From: Pegoplata infirma
Taxonomy: Eukaryota > Arthropoda > Insecta > Diptera > Anthomyiidae
DNA length: 64,000 bases
Reading direction: 5' to 3'
Assembly (NCBI GenBank): GCA_963921195.1
Contig: OY992539.1
Location: 158,533,307-158,597,306, forward strand
Of this stretch, positions 49,701 through 60,095 are shown in pieces (position 1 is the stretch's first letter; every line of letters begins with the position of its first letter). Made by a program: the position numbers and the translations under genes. Below the pieces are notes generated by a model. That model searched no databases. It was not told the origin of the DNA and worked only from the letters and a program-made list of their open reading frames with translations.

Positions 49701-52700
49701 CCTTTGCACGAATTTAAATCTTTTTCAATAAAGTTTAATTCGAATAAAAGAGATTGCTCGATTTTAAATTTTTAAAAAAATTTATTTTTTCAAAAATGAT
49801 AAATAAACTTGTAATTTTTCGTAGTCTGGAGACCTTTTACTTTCAACGGCTGTATCTCTGCAACTATTGCTCCGATTTTGTCAAAATAACAAAAAAATAA
49901 AAGATTGAGACTTTATCTTTCCTCTGGAACCAAATGTGAGACAATCGGGCTGGTACTTACAGAGATATATGCATTTATGCAAAGTTTTTTTTTTCATTTT
50001 TATGAGAAACCCATTATTTAAGGTTTTTTGGAGACCCTCATTTTTAAATTGCTATTACTCGGTAAATAATGATGCGATTTTGACTCTATAAAAACTAGAA
50101 TGCATAAGTATATTAGCTTTATCATGACAGAAAAAATTTAAGACTATCAGACTAGTAGTAACAGATATTTATGCATTCATATCAAAAATATTTTCGGGTT
50201 ACTTGTAATAACTTGAAAAGGCTATATCAAGGTTACCATTCTATCGTTTTCAAATGCCTTTGCACGAATTTAAATCTTTTTCAATAAAGTTTAAATAGAA
50301 TAAAAGAGATTGCTCGATTTTAAATTTTTAAAAAAATTTATTTTTTCAAAAATGATAAACTTGTAATTTTTCGTAGTCTGGAGACCTTTTACTTTCAACG
50401 GCTGTATCTCTGCAACTATTGCTCCGATTTTGTCAAAATAACAAAAAAATAAAAGATTGAGACTTTATCTTTCCTCTGGAACCAAATGTGAGACAATCGG
50501 GCTGGTACTTACAGAGATATATGCATTTATGCAAAGTTTTTTTTTCATTTTTATGAGAAACCCATTATTTAAGGTTTTTTGGAGACCCTCATTTTTAAAT
50601 TGCTTTAACTCGGTAAATAATGATGCGATTTTGACTCTATAAAAACTAGAATGCATAAGTATATTAGCTTTATCATGACAGAAAAAATTTAAGACTATCA
50701 GACTAGTATTAACAGATATTTATGCATTCATATCAAAAATATTTTCGGGTTACTTGTAATAACTTGAAATGGCTATATCAAGGTTACCATTCTATCGTTT
50801 TCTAATGCCGTTGCACGAATTTAAATCTTTTTCAATAAAGTTTAAATAGAATAAAAGAGATTGCTCGATTTTAAATTTTTAAAAAATTTTATTTTTTCAA
50901 AAATGATAAACTTGTAATTTTTCGTAGTCTGGAGACCTTTTACTTTCAACGGCTGTATCTCTGCAACTATGGCTCCGATTTTGTCAAAATAACAAAAAAA
51001 TAAAAGATTGAGACTTTATCTTTCCTCTGGAACCAAATGTGAGACAATCGGGCTGGTACTTACAGAGATATATGCATTTATGCAAAGTTTTTTTTTTTCA
51101 TTTTTATGAGAAACCCATTATTTAAGGTTTTTTGGAGACCCTCATTTTTAAATTACTATAACTCGGTAAATAATGATCCGATTTTGACTCTATAAAAACT
51201 AGAGTGCATAAGTATATTAGCTTTATCATGACAGAAAAAAATTAAGACTATCGGACTAGTATTAACAGATATTTATGCATTCATATCAAAAATATTTTCG
51301 GGTTACTTGTAATAACTTGAAATGGCTATATCAAGGTTACCATTATATCGATTTCAAATGCCTTTGCACGAATTTAAATCTTTTTCAATAAAGTTTAATT
51401 CGAATAAAAGAGATTGCTCGATTTTAAATTTTAAAAAAAAATTATTTTTTCAAAAATGATAAACTTGTAATTTTTCGTAGTCTGGAGACCTTTTACTTTC
51501 AACGGCTGTATCTCTGCAACTATTGCTCCGATTTTGTTAAAATAACAAAAAAATAAAAGATTGAGACTTTATCTTTCCTCTGGAACCAAATGTGAGACAA
51601 TCGGGCTGGTACTTACAGAGATATATGCATTTATGCAAAGTTTTTTTTTTCATTTTTATGAGAAACCCATTATTTAAGGTTTTTTGGAGACCCTCATTTT
51701 TAAATTGCTATAACTCGGTAAATAATGATCCGATTTTGACTCTATAAAAACTAGAAGGCATAAGTATATTAGCTTTATCATGACAGAAAAAAATTAAGAC
51801 TATCGGACTAGTATTAACAGATATTTATGCATTCATATCAAAAATATTTTCGGGTTACTTGTAATAACTTGAAATGGCTATATCAAGGTTACCATTATAT
51901 CGATTTCAAATGCCTTTGCACGAATTTAAATCTTTTTCAATAAAGTTTAAATAGAATAAAAGAGATTGCTCGATTTTAAATTTCTAAAAAAAATTATTTT
52001 TTCAAAATGATAAACTTGTAATTTTTCGTAGTCTGGAGACCTTTTACTTTCAACGGCTGTATCTCTGCAACTATTACTCCGATTTTGTCAAAATAACAAA
52101 AAAATAAAAGATTGAGACTTTATCTTTCCTCTGGTTCTTACAGAGATATATGCATTTATGCAAAGTTTTTTTTTTCATTTTTATGAGAAACCCATTATTT
52201 ACGGTTTTTTGGAGACCCTCATTTTTAAATTGCTATAACTCGGTAAATAATGATCCGATTTTGACTCTATAAAAACTAGAAGGCATAAGTATATTAGCTT
52301 TATCATGACAGAAAAAAGTTAAGACTATCGGACTAGTATTAACAGATATTTATGCATTCATATCAAAAATATTTTCGGGTTACTTGTAATAACTTGAAAT
52401 GGCTATATCAAGGTTACCATTATATCGATTTCAAATGCCTTTGCACGAATTTAAATCTTTTTCAATAAAGTTTAAATAGAATAAAAGAGATTGCTCGATT
52501 TTAAATTTTTTAAAAAATTTATTTTTTCAAAAATGATAAACTTGTAATTTTTCGTAGTCTGGAGACCTTTTACTTTCAACGGCTGTATCTCTGCAACTAT
52601 TGCTCCGATTTTGTCAAAATAACAAAAAAATAAAAGATTGAGACTTTATCTTTCCTCTGGAACCAAATATGAGACAATCGGGCTGGTACTTACAGAGATA

Positions 52701-53518
52701 TATGCATTTATGCAAAGTTTTTTTTTCATTTTTATGAGAAACCCATTATTTAAGGTTTTTTGGAGACCCTCATTTTTAAATTGCTATAACTCGGTAAATA
52801 ATGATGCGATTTTGACTCTATAAAAACTAGAATGCATAAGTATATTAGCTTTATCATGACAGAAAAAATTTAAGACTATCAGACTAGTATTAACAGATAT
52901 TTATGCATTCATATCAAAAATATTTTCGGGTTACTTGTAATAACTTGAAATGGCTATATCAAGGTTACCATTCTATCGTTTTCTAATGCCTTTGCGCGAA
53001 TTTAAATCTTTTTCAATAAAGTTTAAATAGAATAAAAGAGATTGCTCGATTTTAAATTTTTAAAAAAATTTATTTTTTCAAAAATGATAAACTTGTAATT
53101 TTTCGTAGTCTGGAGACCTTTTACTTTCAACGGCTGTATCTCTGCAACTATTGCTCCGACTTTGTCAAAATAACAAAAAAATAAAAGATTGAGACTTTAT
53201 CTTTCCTTTGGAACCAAATGTGAGACAATCGGGCTGGTACTTACAGAGATATATGCATTTATGCAAAGTTTTTTTTTTCATTTTTATGAGAAACCCATTA
53301 TTTAAGGTTTTTTGGAGACCCTCATTTTTAAATTGCTATAACTCGGTAAATAATAATGCGATTTTGACTCTATAAAAACTAGAAGGCATAAGTATATTAG
53401 CTTTATCATGACAGAAAAAAATTAAGACTATCGGACTAGTATTAACAGATATTTATGCATTCATATCAAAAATATTTTCGGGTTACTTGTAATAACTTGA
53501 AATGGCTATATCAAGGTT
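46703..53518 (+). repeat. 551-bp satellite block, about 12 monomers
   Basis: Order is B, C, A/B, C, A, A, B, B, C, A, A, B and a partial A-like copy that ends at ATATCAAGGTT. Private changes include a 1-bp loss in gatCGattt near 48965, an AAAT insertion near 49802, and TGCTTTAACT near 50602. A second CTGG deletion lies at 52134. No other content is seen. Confidence 0.95.
52131..52134 (+). other. Second 26-bp deletion scar at CTGG
   Basis: CCTCTGG is joined directly to TTCTTACAG, the same deletion as at 36555 but with one extra substitution (TT for TA). The two monomers belong to different subfamilies and lie 15.6 kb apart. Confidence 0.8.
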
Positions 53519-54166
53519 CCCGAGTAAAAATTTGAATATGATGCAATATATAATGATATGTAACACAATATATATTTATACGCAATTTAATCCGAATAAT
53601 GGTGGATGCTTTTGCATTAAAAAAGATCAACTTGTATAAAATATAATCTGATTTCATCCGAGTTTTGACCTGACATTGCCATATATTGGTGGATCTAATT
53701 AGATCTAATTGCATAAAAACATATAAAATCCTGGTGTTTTTTGGTTTGGGTTGAGATACACCACAGGTCAACGATACATTCACCAAACATTTAATTTTCT
53801 AAAACAAAAAAATGTTTGGGTACGCTTCGAACCAGATAGGTGATATACATAACCCTAACAAGAAATGTTTAGGAACATTTTAAAAAGTTTCTTATACTTT
53901 GCCTAAAAAACTTAGAACATTTTTGGTTAATTGTAAACATATATAGTAGAGTGTCCCTTATTTTGGAAATGTTGGAAATGTTGGAAATGTTGAGACGGTA
54001 CCCCCTCATTTTTTTCCTTTTGACTAAAAAATAACTCAGGAAAAATTTTACGCCCCTACGACCACGCCTTCCCTACGCGACGGGGCCTTAAAGAACGGGG
54101 CCTTAAAAATAATTTTTCCATACAAACCAAAAAATTTTTTTTTGATTTTTAATTTTTTTGTTATTA

Positions 54167-56366
54167 CCCAGCAAAAAAAGAGCTTACCATTCACTACAAA
54201 ATTCACTACAACTTATGAACCAGATGTACTTCTTCTTCAACTGAAACATTGATGAATTTAATATGGGCGTGACACACAAAGTATGTTCTTTTTATCGCCA
54301 CTTTTCAGTGGCGAAAGATTGACACTTAAGTATAACATATATCACTAGTGTTTTTATCACAACTTCTGAAGTAGTGATTCGGATATTTATATAACTTGAC
54401 CTTTTGGAAGCACTTTTTTCATCACTTCTTTAGAAGTACATATTTCTTGGCATTTTGAGTGTGATTATGTCATTTTTATTTGGTGATTTAGAATTTCTAA
54501 ATTAGAAGTTTTTTTTCACTTATTTTTGTAAGATTGATTGAAAGAGTATTTTTGTATATATAATATTTAAACAAAAAACACTGTTCGACAGCAAAAACCT
54601 CCCAGTGAAATTTCTAACTGGTCCTTATAGATTTTGGTCTCCTGCTTCCAAATCTACCGTCCAAATTTTTCTAGCACATACCGTTTTTGAGATATTCGCT
54701 GTTAAAAAGTAAAAAAAGCACTTTTAGGGGTCCACTGTTACGTATTCTTACGTTGCTTCCACGAAATAGGACTTAATTTCATATAAAATGGACCACCTGA
54801 TACCAAAACTGCAATCCACAAATTTCAAGCATGTTCTGTTTTTGAGATATTCGCGTTTGAAAATTTTAGTGTGATTTATAAAGAATATAAGTGCGAAACA
54901 GTAGAGTTTGAGTTTTTCAAACACCAATATTTCCAAAACAGTACGCGATAGAAAAATTTGGATGCCAGATTTGGAATAAAGGTGCCTTATTTTTACTAAA
55001 TCGAGTTCTATTGTGTTTGAGCAACTTAAGAATACGTTACAGAGGAGACCCAAATATTTCAATATTAAAACGCGAATATCTTAAAAACCTAACGTGATAT
55101 AAAAATTAATTTCATTGATAACACAGGGCAACACTTTTTTTTTGCCCGAGTTCTGATAGCTAGTTTTGGGGTACGCTGATTTCAAATCTGGCCTTAGTTT
55201 TTTTGGATCAGCTGTAGTTTTTGAGATATAGCCCAAGGAAACTTTAAAAAATGCTATTTTTGGCATGTTTGTGAGTCCATGTTTACCAACACTAGTCTTA
55301 CATCCAAAAAGTGAATGACGACTTTAGGTATGTTGGATATGCTGATTCCAAAAATACTCTTACTTTTGTTAAGTCATATTTAGTTTTTGAGATATCGCTA
55401 AAATAAAATTTTTAAATTTATGTCCTCTTTAATTTTGTCTGAATATTTATGCCCTTTTTAATAACTCGAAAACTATAGCTGTCAGAAAAAAACTAATACC
55501 AGTTTTGGAATCCTCGCATTCAATATAGACTGGGGCTCTAAAATTAGTTTTGGAAATTATAGCCAAGCAAAGTTGGTAAAAACGCACTCTTTCGACTCTT
55601 TAACAGCGATTTGCTCACGCGAGCTGATGGAAAAAATTGGATAACAGATTCGGAATCAGCACACTAAAGTCCATATACATAAATCAGTTGTCAAAGGTCA
55701 GGCAAATTGAAAAAGTTCAACTTTTGTCAACCTGTGTAATCTAACGTATATACTTCGAATTAAAAAAAGGAGTAATTATAGAGATCACCAAACTATAAAA
55801 ATTCACGGCGAATTGATTCACAAGTTTGTTTTGACCACAAGCCTATACCTCAATTTTCTAAAAAGCTTAAACAATCTTTAATAATGTGATGCAGCAACAT
55901 CCGCTTCAGTTCGTAAATGTATTTATTTAATTTAGGACCAACTTTTTTTGATATAAGATATGAAATTTTAAAAATTTATCAATAATCGATTTTCGTCTTT
56001 TCGATTTTTTAAGCTCTAAATAAAGAGAAATGAAATACCATTACCAAATTTTGTCACCATTTTTGCAAAACCTAAATCTATTTGAAGCTGGACGTAGAAA
56101 AAATTGCATACTTCGTGTATCACTCTCATTCTAATTGTTTCAGTTGAAAAAGAAGTTCATATGTTGTGGTGATTTGATTCCTAAGAACATATGAAAAAGG
56201 TACTTCAAAATCATTAAGCAAAGAACTGGTAAAAGATGTTTTTATTGTTATTTTGTAGCATTTTTGGAAGTACTTCCTACGAATATGAAGTTCGGCACCT
56301 ATCGCTACTTTGTATGTAGTGAAACCACTAATTCTTTTTGAACCACTTCGTTTAATTTTTGCTGGG
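54167..56366. mobile_element. Nested element, CCCAGCAAAAA ends, 2.2 kb
   Basis: CCCAGCAAAAA at 54167 pairs with TTTTTGCTGGG ending at 56366, and both are flanked by TA (54165-54166, 56367-56368). The outer parts have short mirrored texts such as ACTTCTTCTTCAACTGAAAC (about 54229) and GTTTCAGTTGAAAAAGAAG (about 56137). Its interior contains repeated TTTTTGAGATATTCGC-type phrases. No reading frame longer than about 100 codons exists and none resembles a transposase. It is a third member of the group of TA-target elements with CCC-purine termini. Confidence 0.75.
54675..55560. repeat. Degenerate modules with TTTTTGAGATATTCGC phrase
   Basis: TTTTTGAGATAT followed by TCGC or a related word occurs at about 54683, 54838, 55215 and 55382. 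Related inverse forms occur at about 54940 and 55068, and an AATAACTCGAAAACTATAGC variant near 55460. Spacings are roughly 75-170 bp. The text between copies is only loosely similar. I have no assigned function. The phrase is reminiscent of the TATAACTCG modules of the satellite. Confidence 0.6.
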
Positions 56367-56372
56367 TAAATA

Positions 56373-56897
56373 CTACCTCCGTCCCGAAATATTCTTAACA
56401 TTTCTATAGATTTTTTTGTCCCAAAATAAACTTTACATTTTATTAAGCAGTGTTTTAGTTGAAATAATACAAGATAAAGTTAAAAAAACAATCTTATACT
56501 AATCTCGTGTACTAAAATTGTAACAAAATTAATTAAAAATATTTGCAAGATGTCCCTATTGCATCCATAATGCATTTATTAAAAACCGTTAAAAGGGCCA
56601 TTAAGCGTGGAACTTCTTATTTCTTACCCCGCATTTTGTAATTATTTTCATTTTTTCGACCATAGTGGACACCATGCCTGTTTGTAACGTCGAAAACAAG
56701 TTGTCTCATTTATCTGGATGCAGTTTATTGAATCCATCTTGCACGTGAATTGAAAAATTGCAAAGCTATAAAGAATTTCTAAAATATTAATATGTCCCGA
56801 TATATATTAACAAAAAAAAAACAAAGCTTTTTCAAAAAATCCTCCATAATCCCAACCAAAATATAGAAATGTTAAGATTATTTTGGGACGGAGGTAG
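56373..56897. mobile_element. Stowaway-like MITE, 525 bp
   Basis: The terminal repeat CTACCTCCGTCCCGAAATA pairs with the inverse at the right end (GGGACGGAGGTAG ending at 56897), with similarity continuing to CTTAACATTTCTATA, about 38 bp. TA flanks both ends (56371-56372, 56898-56899). The termini closely match the Stowaway signature known from plants (CTCCCTCCGT) and belong to the Tc1/mariner family. The interior is AT-rich and non-coding. It lies 6 bp from the edge of the preceding element. Confidence 0.85.
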
Positions 56898-57286
56898 TAT
56901 AATATTACTTGGTTACCTTATTCATGACAAAAAATTTGATTTTGGTGGGATGAGGCTTTCAGTTCTAAAAAATTTTTCGAAAAAAAAAAATTTAGAGCTT
57001 TTGGGGTCCTACAGTAAAAATTTTTTAAAAATTTTTTTTTTTTAGTTTTGACAAGCAACGGTTTTAGTTGTAATGTTGCTTTTAATGGTATATATTCATA
57101 AAAAAATATTATTCATATCTGTGACATCTTGATCGTGTATCGAAAAACATCAAAAATGCATTTTTTACACTTTTTTAGATCACGATAAAGATGTCACAGA
57201 TACAGGCGCGGATCCAGGAATTTCATTTGGGGGGGGGGGAGATTTTTTTTTTTTACCAGAAATATAAAAAAGTTTGGTTGGTAGCT

Positions 57287-57303
57287 GGGGGGGGGGGGGG
57301 GGG
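57287..57303 (+). repeat. G17 homopolymer
   Basis: Seventeen consecutive G, 48 bp after an 11-G run and followed by TGG. It could form a G-quadruplex. Its length in the assembly is likely imprecise. Confidence 0.85.
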
Positions 57304-57479
57304 TGGTTTGTGAATTTTTGTTTATATTTTTAAATATTAAGTAACAAATTGAAAAGCAAAACAAAATTTTTTTTTTTAAATGCAGATCCAGATTTTGGAT
57401 TTGGGTAAAATTTTTTACACCCAAAATTTTTTTAAGATTTACTTTATAAATAAGGCCGTTGAAAGTCAAATAAAAAAAA

Positions 57480-58900
57480 AGTTCTTTTATTTTCAGATCG
57501 AATTTTCTATAGAAAATATCTCAGATTCAACATTTTTCGCATAGAAAATCTCTCAGAGTTTTAAACTTTATTTTATAGAAATAATCTGAGACTCACTCTT
57601 TTTATAGAAAATTTTTCCGAATTCTAATATACTTTTCTTATAAAAAATCCCAGAAATAATTCTTATATTTTTTGTATACAAAAATTTTCAAATCCTGAAA
57701 CATATTTTGTAAAAGAAAATTATCAGTTACTTAAAAAGTACCAGTTTCTAGAACATTTTATAAAGAAATTTTGATCCACTTTCCCAAACATAAAATCTTA
57801 AATTTTATAGTATTTTTCTATAGAAAAATTTTACGGTTTTATTGCCATCTAATGATTTCCAATGCAATTTCTTAGATTCTCAAACATTTTTAAAATATTA
57901 AAATTATTATTGTTGGACACAATTTCAAAAGAAAAATTTCCATATTCAGAGACACATTTCCTATAGAAAAAATCTCAGAATTTTCCAACAGAAAAATGTT
58001 CAGACTCTGAGAGATTTTTCATTCAAAATAGTTTTCTATAGAAAAGTTCTAAAACATTTTTCCTAATTGAAAATCACAGATTTTGACAAACCTTTCCTAT
58101 AGAAATATTCGCAGATTCTTAAAAATGTTTAAAACAAAGAGATTCTCATGTTCGTAAAATTTTTTCCATAAAAAAATTCTAAGATTCGAAAATATATTTC
58201 CGCAAAGAAAACTAAGGCCGCTGTTCCAAAAAAAGTAATTCACATAAAAAATGTGAAAATGAAAATTTCCCATTTTTTTGGTGTTCTAGAATTCACATCC
58301 GATTTTTTTTTTTCGTTTTGTTTCACATAAATAAAATATGGTGTAAGTAAAACGAATGCACTTTTTTCCTAAATTTTTTTTTAATTTTAATTATTCGATT
58401 TCAGCTTCGAATTAAAACGTGTTCAACAAAACACTAAACTTGATTTTATGTGATTCGCAAATTTTCAAGTGAATTGAAAAGTTGTGAAAGACAGAACAGA
58501 GGCATAAGATTTTGAGACGTTTTTCCAGAAGAAATGTTATACGATTCTGAGAAATTTATTTGTAGAAAAATTCTTGTCAGATTCTGAAACATTTTTTCTA
58601 ATGAAAAATTCTTAGTTGCTGGGGAATTTTTTATACAGAAAAGTTTTAAGACATTTTTCCTAAAATTTGAGAAAAAATTTTAATCAAAAAATTCTTACAT
58701 TCAGAGACAAATACATAAGTATCAAGATATTTTCTAAAGATTAAGTCTTGAATTCTGTGACATTTTTCTATAGAAAATATTTGAGATAATACTTTTTTTT
58801 AGAAAATGATAAGGAAAATCATTCGACTAGAAAATTTCCACGACTCTATTGACATTTAAGTTTCTCATATGAAATTTCATAAATTCTGCAACATTTTATC
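57480..58900. repeat. Degenerate TTTCTATAGAAAA minisatellite in the hAT body
   Basis: The phrase (C/T)TATAGAAAA followed by (A/T)nTCTCAGATTCT and ACATTTTT recurs every 30-60 bp, for example at about 57508, 57572, 57600, 57818, 57961, 58035, 58099 and 58767. It is interrupted by the MITE at 58216. Copies are strongly diverged, so the array is old. The core TCTATAGA is itself palindromic. Confidence 0.7.
58216..58504. mobile_element. PIF/Harbinger-like MITE, 289 bp
   Basis: The left end GGCCGCTGTTC and the inverse of the right end (TGCCTCTGTTC) agree at 9 of 11 positions. TAA flanks both sides (58213-58215, 58505-58507). GGCC..TGTTC termini with a TAA duplication match the PIF/Harbinger pattern. 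AATTCAC words face inward on both arms (about 58241 and 58472). The assignment rests on short imperfect ends. Confidence 0.6.
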
Positions 58901-58966
58901 CTAAGAATGTAAAAAAATTCTTAGGCTAAAGGCTCTGTGTGCTGGCGTAAATCATTAGCACACATA

Positions 58967-59234
58967 TCGCCCCTTTACTTGTATAGTGTCATAACTCAAA
59001 AAATGCGTTTTTTGAGTTAATGATGCAGAATTATTCGTTATATCATGCTTTATATTGTGTCAAAAATTTGTATTAATATCTTTTAAACTCACCGTTTGAG
59101 AAGAGTACACGCCATTATTACATTTTCTATGTACCGGCCTTTTTCAATTAAAAACCAGTTTCAATAGTAAACTTTAAACGTGTTTTCCGCAAAATCAAAT
59201 ATTTTGAGTTATGACACTACAAGTAAAGGAGCGA
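58967..59234. mobile_element. Small palindromic MITE, 268 bp
   Basis: TCGCCCCTTTACTTG with following TAGTGTCATAACTCAAAA is inverted at the right as TTTTGAGTTATGACACTA and CAAGTAAAGGAGCGA, nearly 38 bp paired. TA lies on both sides (58965-58966, 59235-59236). It is non-coding, and the family is unknown to me. Confidence 0.65.
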
Positions 59235-59274
59235 TATTTATAACTCTCCTCATTGTTTTTAACATCCTGGTTAT

Positions 59275-59371
59275 TGTCTTTCTTTTTGCCTTTCCCTTTC
59301 TTTCTTTCTTTCTTTTTTCTTTCTTTCTTTCTTTCTTTTTTTTCCTTTTTTTTTCTTTCTTTTTTTTTTTT
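59275..59371 (+). repeat. (CTTT)n-type polypyrimidine tract
   Basis: An impure CTTT microsatellite of about 95 bp. It yields several overlapping spurious frames rich in Phe/Ser on + and Lys/Glu on minus. Confidence 0.9.
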
Positions 59372-60095
59372 GAAATCGTTTTGGGGGGGGAGAAATCCCA
59401 TTCTCCCCCCCCCTGGATCCGCGCCTGCACAGATAGGAATAATATTTTTTTATGAAAATATATCATTAAAAGCAACAATTCAACTAAAACGGTTGCTTGT
59501 CAAAACTAAAAAAAAAATTTTACTGTAGGACCCCAAAAGCTCTAAATTTTTTTTTTCGAAAAATTTTTTAGAACTGAAAGCCTCATCCCACCAAAATCAA
59601 ATTTTTTGTCGTGAATAAGCTAATCAAGTAATAATATATTTAATAACAAAAAAATTAAAAATCAAAAAAAAAAAATTTTTGCTTTGTATGGAAAAATGAT
59701 TTTTAAGGCCCCGCTCTTTACGGCCCCGTCGCGTAGGGAAGGCGTGGTCGTAGGGGCGTAAAATTTTTCCTGAGTTATTTTTTAGTCAAAAGGAAAAAAG
59801 TGAGGGGGTACCGTCTCAACATTTCCAACATTTCCAAAATAAGGGACACTCTAATATATAGGTTTATATGGAACAGCATAAGCTATATATAATTTTATGT
59901 TAAATTATACAGAAAAATAAATTTTGTATTGACCCTCATATAATTTTATATAATTATATCAACCGTACACCTTTTAATCCGAATCATGATTAAATTATAT
60001 ATAACTGCATATGATTGCATTTAAAAAATTTAGAAAATATCCTACGGGATATATAATTATATATGATATATATATTATGTTTGTATCAAATTATA

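Larger units (their letters stand above)
57203..59427. mobile_element. hAT element, non-autonomous, 2.2 kb
   Basis: Sixteen-base perfect terminal repeats CAGGCGCGGATCCAGG and CCTGGATCCGCGCCTG are flanked by the 8-bp duplication CACAGATA (57195-57202, 59428-59435). Both features are diagnostic of hAT. Just inside the ends are G runs (11 G at 57229, 17 G at 57287, 8 G at 59383) and a run of 9 C at 59405. The body is mostly a degenerate TATAGAAAA repeat plus two small MITEs and a CTTT tract. No transposase remains. Insertion was near the centre of the GAGTGTCCC palindrome. Confidence 0.9.
53949..59851. mobile_element. Fold-back element, GAGTGTCCC ends, carrying three insertions
   Basis: The ends are GAGTGTCCCTTATTTTGGAA and its inverse, with TA on both sides (53947-53948, 59852-59853). 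The long inverted arms include a GC-rich block, ACGCCCCTACGACCACGCC (about 54050), found inverted near 59740. A second paired block reads GGTGGGATGAGGCTTTCAG (about 56945) against 59580. Once the three younger insertions are removed, only about 945 bp remains and it is essentially one palindrome. The hAT copy sits near its centre. TA duplication suggests a Tc1/mariner-type mobiliser. There is no open frame. Confidence 0.8.

Noticed and set aside
59180..59528. Overlapping Phe- or Lys-rich frames on both strands
   Set aside because: They arise from the CTTT microsatellite and homopolymers near the hAT right end.
53949..59851. Polinton/Maverick element because of long inverted repeats
   Set aside because: There is no 6-bp duplication and no polymerase, integrase or capsid genes. 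The flanks are TA, and the size is due to later insertions.
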